Position numbers and translations under genes: made by a program. A stretch of DNA of 64,000 nt, taken from positions 6,628,001 through 6,692,000 of the forward strand of contig CM060990.1 of the NCBI GenBank assembly GCA_030765065.1, given 5' to 3'. This stretch comes from Deroplatys truncata (lineage: Eukaryota > Arthropoda > Insecta > Mantodea > Mantidae). The notes below the pieces were generated by a model that had not been told where the DNA came from, ran no database searches, and saw only the letters and a program-made list of their open reading frames with translations. Below are positions 23,531 through 33,820 of this stretch, piece by piece (the first letter of the stretch is position 1; every line of letters begins with the position of its first letter).

Positions 23531-25585
23531 TTTAAAATAATGTTCCAGTAGTCCCTTGTTTTTCAGTAGTGAGTATTGTTAAGTTCTGAACTGAAAGCTA
23601 CTCTCTTAAGTTAAAGGGATGATTTGTGTGCGGTTTTGCATGTGCAATAATTAAACCTGTAGTTCGTAATCCTGAAACTCCATACAGAATATACTTGATT
23701 TAGTATGAAACTTGTGCAGGATTTTGTCTTTCTTAATGCTATTTTTAATCCCATTAAAATAGGAGCTATAAACGTGTCTTACATTTTGTGTTACATTATG
23801 GTGATGCATAATAAGTCATTGCTTACCTATGTAGTGAGATAAATATTTCATAGTTTAATTAAAAATTAGTTAATGAAAACATAGATAATGTGAAAATCAT
23901 TTTTGCAAGTTTTTTTTTTCATTTAAAGAATGGTACAATTTTTTTTTTTGAATAATCATCCACTACGTTATAATTTTCAACACTTTAATTTCCAATGAGA
24001 AATTTTCATGTTTAAAAAACATGCCCTTAAAAGAAAACGTTTTTGCCATCAGAAGTCGTAATGCAGAGATTTACAAAAGAATACTTAATAGCAGAATTAA
24101 ATCAAAACAAATTTAGTTATATTTCGCACAGTTTGGTCCTCAAGCCGTCATTCCGGAAACAAAAGTACATTTAGGCATGACATTGAAAGAATAGTTTGCT
24201 ATCACATACATATATCAGTTTCTCCAGCCACTCAGAGGCGACAGTGAGAGCATGAATGGCTTTCGACTCTCAGCTTTTAGAAACCGTGATGAAGCCGTCT
24301 GTCATGCGTTCGTTTGTTGTGAAAAATTTTATGGACATTACGCAACACAATTGTATTTCAAGAAAACGCTGTCCCGCAAAGCAGAAAAACCTAGGTCGAT
24401 GTTGCAGGTGCTCCTGATAAATTGTTCGCCCATAAATCAGGGTGGTACAATATGCGAGTTTAAACTGTTCTCTTAAGTTCTTCTCAATTGATATGAAGAA
24501 TGAATCAATACGCACGCTTGCGGGTGTGTGTAATATCAAATCTACATTCACATACTAATTGTAAGTTTACAGAAGAGCACTCGAAGTAAGATTCACAAAG
24601 GTTCACAGAAAAAAAGAATTCTCAAAACTGGAACATTTTAATATGAAGATTTGTTTGAAATTATGAGAATGGTTCCCAGATGGAAGTGCCAAGAGAAATG
24701 CATTATTGAATTCTGTCTACCCTAAAACACAAAAATGTGCTCTCATTACTATCTACATGGTTAACAAAGCCAGATATAGCATGAAATTTAATGTTTTGCC
24801 GCTTCCTAATGAATATACAAACGTAGCAGTATCCGATATAAGTACAAATACACTAATCAAAAGCTCAAAGCTGTCCCTTAAGCTGTGTTATTTAACCTAG
24901 AAAGATTTCCGTAGGGCAGATACACTGAAGCGTTAAATATACGAATTTCTTACCAAAAGTTGGAGAGGATAAATAATGACAAGTAAAAGATTTGCGTGGA
25001 TTTGAAACTGAATTCAGTTTGCTTCCCAACTGATCTAATATTGTAATTTCCCGTAGCGCAGAGCCATCTCAGTAATTGCTTTCCTGGTTAAGGCTATTCG
25101 ATGTATTATTAGGACCTTTTGCCTCCGATGTCTTGTTTCAGCACAGTTATGATTAACATTTTAGTCCCAAAATATTGATTTAGATGTTAATACTTTGATA
25201 GAATATTTGTCTAAATCTGAAAAGACGCGCAGGTTTCTTTGGTATTTTTTTCTGTTTGCACCAACTTAATTTGAAGTCGCTGTCTTAAATAGTTTGAGAA
25301 AAAGTGTGGGAAGAATTCTTTTAAATTAAGAACACAATATAACCTGCAGCGGTGAGCTTCAGAAAGTGCCGTGCAGCATATTCTCAGTTCCTAATGATTG
25401 TCCTTTTCCTTCCTCTTGTTGGATTCTTAAACTCTCTATAAATCTCACTCTTGCTATGTTATCTGCCATGATAATAGTAATGTACCAGTATGGTCTATAA
25501 TCGTACACACATGGCACTGACATCCCGATCCAAATTACCATGTTAAAGGTTTCATTACATTGAGCACTTGTTTAGTAGTTGAGGG
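23531..25585. other. unassigned stretch
   Basis: No gene or repeat recognised. Two overlapping 74-93-codon frames on opposite strands near 24.25-24.55 kb show no domain. Confidence 0.35.
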
Positions 25586-25589
25586 TGGG

Positions 25590-25716
25590 GTGTGTACCTA
25601 AGGGAAAACTCAGCCCAAAAATTCGATTTCGAATTCACCGGAAATGGACGGTTTTCATCTTACCTGAACCCAAAAAATCACTGTTAGATAAACGTCAGCG
25701 TTGCATGCGTGCGTGC

Positions 25717-25762
<46 letters not shown>

Positions 25763-26125
25763 TAGAATATTTTAAATATGAAAACCGCAGTAGATATCAA
25801 ACCTATGCTTAAGTCTAGAATCTTTCAAGGTTGCAAATTTTCACGGACAAATGTTCGTAATCTTTTAGTCTCAAATATGTTTTTAGCAATTTTGATTACA
25901 ATATCATATGTTTGAGATAATACGAGGATAAATAAAATGTATATTTTAAATTAGCCGGAAGTCTTCTTCATTCTAATAGAAATTTATAAAACTGGGAAAA
26001 TATAAGAGAGAGAGAGAGAGGGAGAGAGAGAGAGAGAGAAGAAAACGAAGTACAGAAAAGAAAACCCGTAGAGCTCGTTGAGCAGCATTTACCCCAAATA
26101 TGTAAAATACTCGTAATATTATGCA
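25590..26125 (+). repeat. dispersed ~0.85-kb repeat family, copy 3 (partial, with microsatellites)
   Basis: The head (cccaaaaattcgatttcgaattcaccggaaat) and middle blocks (ttttgattacaatatcatat; tcttcattctaatagaaat) match the family. A (GT)n(GA)n tract at 25719-25762 and a (GA)n tract at 26007-26040 have grown inside it. The tail is missing or diverged. Confidence 0.65.
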
Positions 26126-28190
26126 TAAATCCTACTGGAATGAAGCTTATTGTGGTGCGTAATGAAGTTCCATCCTTCTTTGTTATTCAAATGCGCTCGT
26201 TATAACAAAAACAATTGGTGAAGTTTCCGCATTTGCAGGTTCAAGTCCACATCACCTACTTCGAATCGTTTCGCGATGAACGAAAGGTACATAGAAGAAT
26301 GTACGAGTATTATAATTGTGTCAGTGACTGCAGTAACTAACTACACAACTATTTCTGTCCCTCGCATGTATGGCGATACATACTCTGCTATGTTTCTTAC
26401 CGTTATGAAATCTTCGTACACGCTTGGAGATGTCCTGAACAGCACAAAGGATAACAATAAAGGGTAAAAAAGAAAAATCGACTCCAAACAAATGATGTGA
26501 GAAGCGGAACAGGAAGTAGTAGTTTTCTGTATAACTCAGAAATGCTTCCGTTTCATCTGCGTTTTCTTTCTATCCATACATCATTCAACCAATTATTGTA
26601 CGTAAGAATCCGTAGAATTTTGCTGACAAAAATATGTTATCCATTCAGTTTTATAGTGTTTAGGGGATTTCGCTATTGCACAATACCGGCATCCTCAGTG
26701 GCTGTTGAAAAACAGTGATTTACAAATTTCATATCTGATGTAAATTGGTAGGAAATTAAGAGCAGTATACATAAAATGCCTCCTAGAAGCGTATTCTTTT
26801 TGGCAATATGTGGAACAAAATACATTAAATGTCGGAATAACAGGACACTTGTGAACAAGCCTCTTTGAATTACACATACCCAGTTTGACCTCCCTATGGT
26901 TACATATTCATCAAATACTGAACTTCAGCTACTGTAACAAAGCTAGAGATGGTTTATAACATTTGTGCTGGAGGGATTCTTTAACGTCTCGTTTACTGGA
27001 ATTTGGGATGTGTATTTGTTGGCGATTTCCATCAAAAGCGAACACAATTGAACTGAATGTTGGCGTTGCAGATAGGGTATACAACTCGCGCACTGCGACA
27101 TACGGTAGATCTATTGCGGTTATTTCTTCCACCCCAGAAGGAAGGGATGAAGTGAAGGAGCCACAAGAGGTTACAGACCGCAGACAGACAGGCCGGAGAG
27201 ACTAGTGGAGGTCCGTTCCAATACTGGAGCTGCCCAAATAGGGCGATCAACCAAGCAGCTCTCCAGTGTTCACGAAAAATACCCTTTCCTTTGAGCAAGC
27301 ATCCGCGCCATCTATCCGGCACTGCCATACGTCACGAAGCCTAAAAGCACACCCGAAAAGGAAACGGAATGAAAGGGAAATGATGGAAAGGAAATCGTGG
27401 AAGATGAGAAACCACGGGATCTCCCGAATGCGAGCCTCGCACATTACCGCGAAGACATCTCGCTCGGTTACCACCTTGTATTTTTGACTCATTAGAATAA
27501 ACTACTGTGCTAACTGTCCTATTGTTTACTATATTAAACGTTTATTGCTATATTCATTTGTGAAATACTTTCAACACTTCTCTAGGTTCTCATTTTCTCC
27601 AATATGCAGATTCGCTGTATTTATCAAGGCAGCTTCCACCACGCCTATTATAATGGTAATCAGAAAAATAAATCCTTACCTTCAAAAAACTATTTTACGG
27701 CACAAACATTACTTTTCTTCATTTTTTCTGTTTCCGTGACTTGCAAAATTAGACACATTGTTTCCTCACAGGTTCCCTAACAGACGCCGCTTATCCGCAG
27801 TTCACTGGCTTCTGTGATGTAACTGGTGAAGGGAAAGCCATAGACAACTCATTACTGCAAAGTGAAGTTACTTACGAAGCAACCTATTTCAGTATGAAAA
27901 AGAAAAGAAAATCATTTCTCGTCCATCTCTTTTGTGGAAATATGAAAGGTTCTGAAAATACTTTTCTGGTAATCCAAATGTATCCTAACTCTTTAAATGA
28001 GCTTTGATGCTTGCTCGCTTTATGCTTCTTGTCGGGGACGGTAATTATGTAAACATTAATGCTGATTAATGTTTGTGAGGAGACCATGGATACTGATGAC
28101 CTGAAATGTATCTTATAAAACTGCTTGAAGTCATAAAACTACTTAAATGTTATGTTCTTCTCGTGCCAGAATTCGTCACCCTTGCAGGAA
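26126..28190. other. unassigned stretch with a locally G+C-richer block at 26.96-27.49 kb
   Basis: The 26.96-27.49 kb segment is visibly richer in CpG than its surroundings and holds overlapping open frames on both strands of 73-98 codons. It could be a promoter-proximal or 5' exon region, possibly of the minus-strand gene, but no splice pattern or domain supports that. Confidence 0.3.
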
Positions 28191-28305
28191 TTATACAGGG
28201 TGAATCACCTAAGACTTGCACCACAAATATTTCGGAAATGGAAAGTGCTATTGATGTGCAGTTTTCACAGCAGTGATTGGTAGTCAGGGGCTAGTACATC
28301 TAGCC

Positions 28306-28485
28306 TATAAACAGATTTTAATAATACTGAGAAAGTGTATTTTTTGAGCAAACATACAATTTTTTAAATGGAACAATGCCTAGTTACATCAACAAAATAA
28401 AGGTACGGTATATTAGAATGTGAATGGTCTTTGTTGCAGGATTCTAGTACAAGTGGTTTACAAGAAATCGTATTTTGAAAAGTTT
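28306..28485 (+). repeat. left long inverted repeat of the DD41D transposon
   Basis: Matches the reverse complement of about 29780-29963 with few differences, including the shared tggaacaatgcctagttaca block. Confidence 0.85.
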
Positions 28486-28643
28486 CCACCAGGACAATAA
28501 TTTGTTTGTCCCATTCAACCTGCTTAGTTGCTAGGTATAATGTTGTAATGGCTGTTTGAATTGTGTTTTCTGTTCATTGATTGCATTGCGACTTTCTGCT
28601 CAGTTAGTTTGTGACAGTTCAAGCAGTAAGTCGTGAGCAGAAG

Positions 28644-29682
28644 ATGGGGTTTACTAATGCAGAAAAAGCCGACATGCTCATGGTGTATGGAGAGTGTAGG
28701 AAGAATGCAGTTCGTTCCTGTACGGTGTATGCGGAAACGTATCCCAATAGACGTCAACCATCTCGGCAATTATTTATCAACCTCTTATAACAATTACGTG
28801 AAAGTGGTACTGTAACACCTAGAAAACGTAACACAACAAACAAGTGACTGGAGAAGAGGCAGAAATTAATGTTTTGGCTGCCGTTGCTGCAAATTAGTTC
28901 CCGCACAATCGCACGTGGAAGTGGCATAAGTCAGGTAAGTGTACTCTGCATTCTCCATCGACATCCCGTTCCTATCACATCTCTCTCCACCAAGAACTGC
29001 ATGGAAACGATGTTGAGAATCGTGTTAACTTTTGTACATCGGCATTAAGACATGATACTCCAGATTCATCATGTACCTTTTTAGTGATGAGGCAATATTT
29101 ACTAATCATGGCCAGGTAAACCGCAGAAACATGCACTATTGGTCTGTTGACAATCCCCGTTGTCTTCGTCAGGTGGAACGTCAGCGTCCATGCAGTTTAA
29201 ACCTGTGGTGTGGGATAGTGAGCCATCAGCTTATAGGCCTTTTGTTCACAGAAGGAAAAATGAACTCGCACAAGTATCGCAGCCTCCTGACACACCATCT
29301 GCTACAGATGCTAGAAGACGTTCCTTTGCAGACAAGGAGGAACCTGTGGTACCAACATGATGCTTGTCCAGCCCATAGTGCACGAAGTACTACAGCTTGT
29401 CTTAACGGATTGTTTCCAAATCGTTGGATTGGACGAAGAGGACCTGTACCTTGGCCGGCCCGTTCACCGGATCTGACTCCTTTAGACTTTTTTGTGTGGG
29501 GAAGGCTGAAAGACACTGTGTACAAGGATGTACCAACTACACCAGACGATATGAAACGACGTATTACTGCTGCCTGCTCTGAAATTTCCACTGAAATGCC
29601 AGAACACGTGCAGCAGTATTTCCATAGCAGACTGGAAGCGTGTATTGAAGCTGCTGGTGGTCATTTTGAACACAACCTTTGA
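28644..29682 (+). pseudogene. DDE transposase (DUF4817 HTH + DDE_3), one intact domain
   Basis: Starts MGFTNAEKADMLMVYGECRK, the HTH that recognises transposon ends, and runs to an in-frame stop near 28788 (INLL-stop-QLRESGTVTPRKRN). Frame breaks follow around 28845-29070. The catalytic half is open from 29071 to 29682 (203 codons). It has YLFSDEAIF (first Asp), YQHDACPAH (second) and SPDLTPLDFFVWG (third), with 41 residues between the last two catalytic Asp. That spacing defines the DD41D group of Tc1/mariner relatives (rosa-type). WIGRRGPVPWPARSPD is typical of this insect family. The N-terminal stop and frame changes inactivate it. Confidence 0.85.
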
Positions 29683-29779
29683 AGGGCTATGTTCTCTTAA
29701 CTTGTAAGAATCCACAGAAGTATTGTAATTCCCTTTTGTTTTTCTTTAGTTTGTGCTACCACAGGTAGTACAAGTGTCG

Positions 29780-29963
29780 GTGCGTAAAACTTTCAAAATA
29801 AGATTTCTCGTAAACCACATGCGCTAGAATCTTGCAACAAACGCCACTGACGTTCCAATTTACCCTACGTTTATTGTGTTGATGTAACTAGGCATTGTTC
29901 CATTTAAAAATATATGTTTGCTCAAAAAATACACTTTCTCAGTATTATTAAAATCTGTTTATA
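29780..29963 (-). repeat. right long inverted repeat of the DD41D transposon
   Basis: Inverted partner of 28306-28485. Confidence 0.85.
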
Positions 29964-30179
29964 CTGCGCGTCTCTGTGGTACCTTCCTCCTGGGGAATAT
30001 ATCTCTGTAGGTCGCTGCGCGCGGCTACCTATACAATGAATGAGTTCATAAATTTGTGTGACTATTACGCGCCAGAGTCCTCCAAAATGTGATGTTGGCG
30101 TTCTTGTTAATACAGATAAACCTTCATTACTCGTAGATAAGCTATGTGATGGCTTTGAAATTCTCCTCTCTTTGTATCA

Positions 30180-30530
30180 ATACTAAAAATGAAGAAAGAA
30201 AGAAAAGTAATAAAGAGGACTTCACTTTCCAGAAAATTCAAGATATAGGTACATTTTACTTGTTATGGAAATGGCTTAAAAGTAAGGCATTTTAATTAAA
30301 AACGTTAGAGCCATTTTTGAAAAGCTTAAAAAGTTGGAAAATGTTCCATATAAAGGGTAGTTTGGGGTGGGGAGAGATTCTTCAAAATGTTCATGTCGCA
30401 TCCTTGGAAGGTCCAGAAGTAAATACCAGGTTTGATATTCAACCGACTGCTATTCACGTGTCCACACACAGGCATGCAGACATGTATTTCCGGTGAAACC
30501 TCGACGTCGAAGCTTTGGCTGGAATACATG
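30180..30530 (-). repeat. dispersed ~0.85-kb repeat family, copy 4 (head half, inverted)
   Basis: Read on the minus strand it gives gtttcaccggaaatacatgt, then aatatcaaacctggtattta, the ccccaccccaaactaccctt block and aaaatggctctaacgttttt. It stops before the tail. Confidence 0.75.
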
Positions 30531-30611
30531 GGGTCTCTGCATTATTTAACGTTCTTTACAACATCTCAGATCTACAAATACGCTGAATGAAGTTTGAACA
30601 TTTATTATTTG

Positions 30612-30972
30612 GCTGACCGAGCGAGATGGCTCCGCGGTAACGTGTGAGACTTGCGAGGTCCCGGGTTCGATTCCCCGTGGTCACCACTCTGACCATGGGT
30701 TTTTCGTGCTTTTTCCTGGTTAACTTAGGCGAATGTTGGAGTGGTGTATTCTATCACGGATTTCCTCTCTCCCCCATTTCCTCTCATTTCATTTCCCTTT
30801 CATGTTTCAGGTTGACTCCGGGCTGTTATTCGGTCGGCTTGCGACTTGGAACTTCTTCTCGGCCCTGGTAGAAGGAAGTCTGTCGAACCTCCACTGCTAG
30901 GTCGTGTTTCCCCGTCCCACTAAAGGGACATCTCCAAGCAACCCTCCGTGACCGGATGGTCAAACCTGGAAC
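30612..30972 (+). mobile_element. tRNA-derived SINE
   Basis: The tRNA-like head has TGGCTCCGCGGTAACGTGTG at 30627 (A-box region, one deviation) and GGTTCGATTCC at 30664 (B box). The body then reads cactctgaccatgggttttt and later taggcgaatgttggagtggt. The same layout recurs at 45.64 kb and, in part, at 43.7 and 60.3-61.5 kb. The right end abuts the TA of the pogo-like MITE. Confidence 0.75.
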
Positions 30973-30974
30973 TA

Positions 30975-31698
30975 CAGTCAAAGTTGCCTGAACGGCCATC
31001 TTTGCATAGCGGTCACTTCAATAAACGGTAATTTTTCCTTTGAAACTGATTAATTTTCCCATAAAGCTTGTGTTAATATTCCCTCCCTTTAACGGCCACC
31101 TTACACCGCGGCCAGCGGCCACACCACCACGACGAATATCTTTGTTCACCCCTGAGACCGTCTGTCGGGCGGCGTGAGATAAAGCGGGTTAACTAATACA
31201 GATTCTGCAAACATACAAGCTCTGGACACATTAGGTCGGCTTTCGCTACGGCATCGAACAACAAACATCCCACATTTATGTTTCGTGTATTCGCTTTATA
31301 TGTACGCTATTAAACTTCTTGACAGATTCAGTTCACTTGTATTCAGTCAGTGAATCTGTTAAGGATACATTTTTTTTTATTTTGTATATTATGTTTTCTC
31401 CATTATTCTTTGTTTCAAGGCAACTTATAATATTACAAGAAAATAAATAAAAATTCGCCTACTGCTTATGCCTATGTTCGTATACTTTACTACATAAGGG
31501 GTTTACGATAATTTATTGTATTGTATATCAGTTAAATAAGAAATAATTGCTCAGTGAACATGCTTGCCTCTTTTAATAATAGGTCCTGCTGTAGTTAATC
31601 GCGATTTTTAATATTTCATAACCTAATTTAGCGGTCAGCTGTACTAACGGCCATTTTTCGTAAGGAGGGCTGGTGACCGCTTTAGGCAGGTTTCACTG
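30975..31698. mobile_element. pogo/Tigger-like MITE
   Basis: A 724-bp non-coding element. The left end is CAGTCAAAGTTGCCTGAACG and the right end, on the other strand, CAGTGAAACCTGCCTAAAGC. TA flanks it at 30973-30974 and 31699-31700. CAGT termini, a TA duplication and internal GCGGTCAC/GCGGCCA blocks are typical of pogo-type non-autonomous elements. Confidence 0.8.
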
Positions 31699-31700
31699 TA

Positions 31701-32460
31701 TTAGGGAACTATGCGCGTCTCTGTCGGCTTGCGCCGGCCTCGCTCTGCAGCCCATACGTCTTCTGCGGTTCCCTCACTTCATCCGTTCTTCCCAGGGGGT
31801 GATCGCACAAAAGATCCATTAGGGGTCGAGGTGCTAGGTATCCCCTCCCTTGTCTTATCCTATCCTACAAAGCAGGCACGTTACAAATTATAGCACAGAG
31901 ATGGGCACAAATGGGGCCGTTGAACATTTAAGTGTAATGTACAGACGGCTCCAAATGTTTTCCGTTCCACCTGTAGGGGGTAAGCGGGATGTGTTATCGA
32001 GAGGTTATGCAAGGTGCCTTAGCTCATACCTGCTCTACAAGGTTAGGGAATGTAATAGTACTAAAGAAATATCACTCCAACACATTTCCCATAGACTTGG
32101 CTGTAAGAATGAATAACTGTGAAAAGAAAACAGCAATAACATTACAGCACAGGACATAAGCAGTATACAAACTAATATTTAGGAATTAGAGGCATCATGT
32201 CGTATAACAAGCAAGTGTTAAAACAAAATGGTTTGGTTTTCAATATTCACTGCTTTTCTACCCATTATCAACTAACATAAGTTCTTTATTTTCATAATGT
32301 CCTTATGAAGTATGGTTTTCCGTGCATCCTGACAACAATTTAGGCCAGAAATTAGTTCAAGTTACAGTCTAAGTTACACTTTTCCCTATTTGGTTGCATG
32401 CAAGATGCCGTAACGACAAACAAGCGTTTATTTATACCACAACTCTTCTTTTTACTGTTT
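31701..32460. other. unassigned stretch, G+C-richer for the first 200 bp
   Basis: The block after the MITE (tatgcgcgtctctgtcggct and following) could be the remainder of the SINE the MITE landed in or next to, but I cannot match it to the other SINE copies. No gene seen. Confidence 0.35.
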
Positions 32461-32464
32461 CTAC

Positions 32465-33250
32465 TATTTACCTATAATAAGCAGAGAAAGTATTGTATTC
32501 CATCCAAAAATTAGAAAACGAGATTCACCGGAAATACACGTTTTGAGACTCCCTGAATCCAAAGAAAGCATTTTCACTTTCTCTACTACGTAATTACAGT
32601 AAGTAGAGAAGGCATTGTATTCCACCCAAAAAGTGAATAACGAGGTTCACCGGAAATACACGTTTTGGGCTTCCTGAATCCAAAGAAAGCATTTTCACTT
32701 TCTCTACTACGTAATTACAGTAAGTAGAGCAAGCATTGTATTTCACCCAAAAATTCAATAAAGAGATTCGCCGGAAATACACGGTCTGAGACCTGAATCC
32801 AAAGAAAGCATTTTTACTTTCTCTACAACGTAGCTACAGTAAGTAGGGAAAGTATTGTGTTCCAACGAAAAATTGAATAACGAGATTCACCGGAAATACA
32901 CGTTTTGAGACCCCAGAAACCATAGAAAGCGTTTTTATTTTCCCTGCTACGTATCTGCAATAAGGAGAGAAAGTATTGTGTTTCACCCAAAAATACAATA
33001 AAGAGATTCACCAGAAAAATATATTTTGAGACTCCCTGAAACCAAAGAAATCGTTTTTACTTTCTCTAGTACTTAGCTACAGGAGGTAGAGAAAGTATTG
33101 TATTCCACCCAAAAACTGAATAACGAGATTCACCGGATATACACGTTTTGAGACTCCCTGAATACAAAGTAAGCATTTTTTTAGCATTACCACGTAGCTA
33201 CAGTAAGTAGGGAAAGTATTGTGCTCCACCTAATTTTCAATGTCGTAATT
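32465..33250 (+). repeat. ~118-bp tandem repeat made from the head of the dispersed family
   Basis: Six to seven units of about 118 bp. Each carries agtagagaaagtattgtatt, ccacccaaaaattgaataac, gattcaccggaaatacacgt and a ccaaagaaagcatttttact spacer. The unit is the first part of the dispersed repeat, and the last unit runs on into a longer copy (copy 5). Confidence 0.9.
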
Positions 33251-33820
33251 TCACCAGAAATCGCGTTTGCGACTACCTATATCCAATGGATTTATTTTTA
33301 GAAAAAGGTCCAAGTGTGTGTGTGTGTTTGTTTGTGTATCCGCGAACAGCATAACTCAAAAACAAAAAGTACGTTAAAACCGAACTTAGTGTTTTAAGTT
33401 CTACTTCTTCCAAGAATGCGACACGGAGATACTAAAGAAAAACCCCGCTCCAAACTACACCTTACATTGTGCGTTTTTAAAAAAAATTATTTTTCAAAAC
33501 TGGCTCTACGAAATTAGATTAAAATACATATGTTAAGGCTAATCTTAATGATAAATAAAATGTATATATTTAATTTTCTAGGATAAGTCTGTAAACTCGT
33601 CTTTATTATGAATGACTTTTAATCACTAGTACATCGTAAGATAGAGACAAAATCTTACTGCATAACAAATGTAGATCTTCATAAAGCACAAAACTTACAT
33701 CAAATAACAGCTTAATTCTTATGTCAAATGACATTTTTATATTTTACCTATTCTGAAATATTCTATGTTCGTAGAAAACTGCAAAGACGTATTGTTTTTA
33801 TTTCCTTGCATCCTAACTTC
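33190..33820 (+). repeat. dispersed ~0.85-kb repeat family, copy 5, left part
   Basis: Continues from the 118-bp array through cgcgaacagcataactcaaa, cattgtgcgtttttaaaaaa and gtacatcgtaagatagagac to attctatgttcgtagaaaac, where the CTTCC satellite begins. Its missing right part is found at 43658-43700 and 44268-44455. Confidence 0.75.

Larger units (their letters stand above)
28196..29963 (+). mobile_element. Tc1/mariner-superfamily transposon, DD41D type, with long inverted repeats
   Basis: About 180 bp at 28306-28485 is repeated in inverted orientation at about 29780-29963 (tataaacagattttaataat at the outer end). A further ~110 bp on the left, starting cagggtgaatcacctaagac after a TA at 28194-28195, has no partner on the right. 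Either the right end is truncated or the repeat is subterminal. The inside holds a DDE transposase pseudogene with a DUF4817-like N-terminus. Confidence 0.8.

Noticed and set aside
24252..24551. Overlapping 74- and 93-codon frames on both strands
   Set aside because: No domain, no splice context and no repeat match; not enough to call a gene.
26221..26260. tRNA B-box-like GGTTCAAGTCC
   Set aside because: No matching A box or SINE body nearby.
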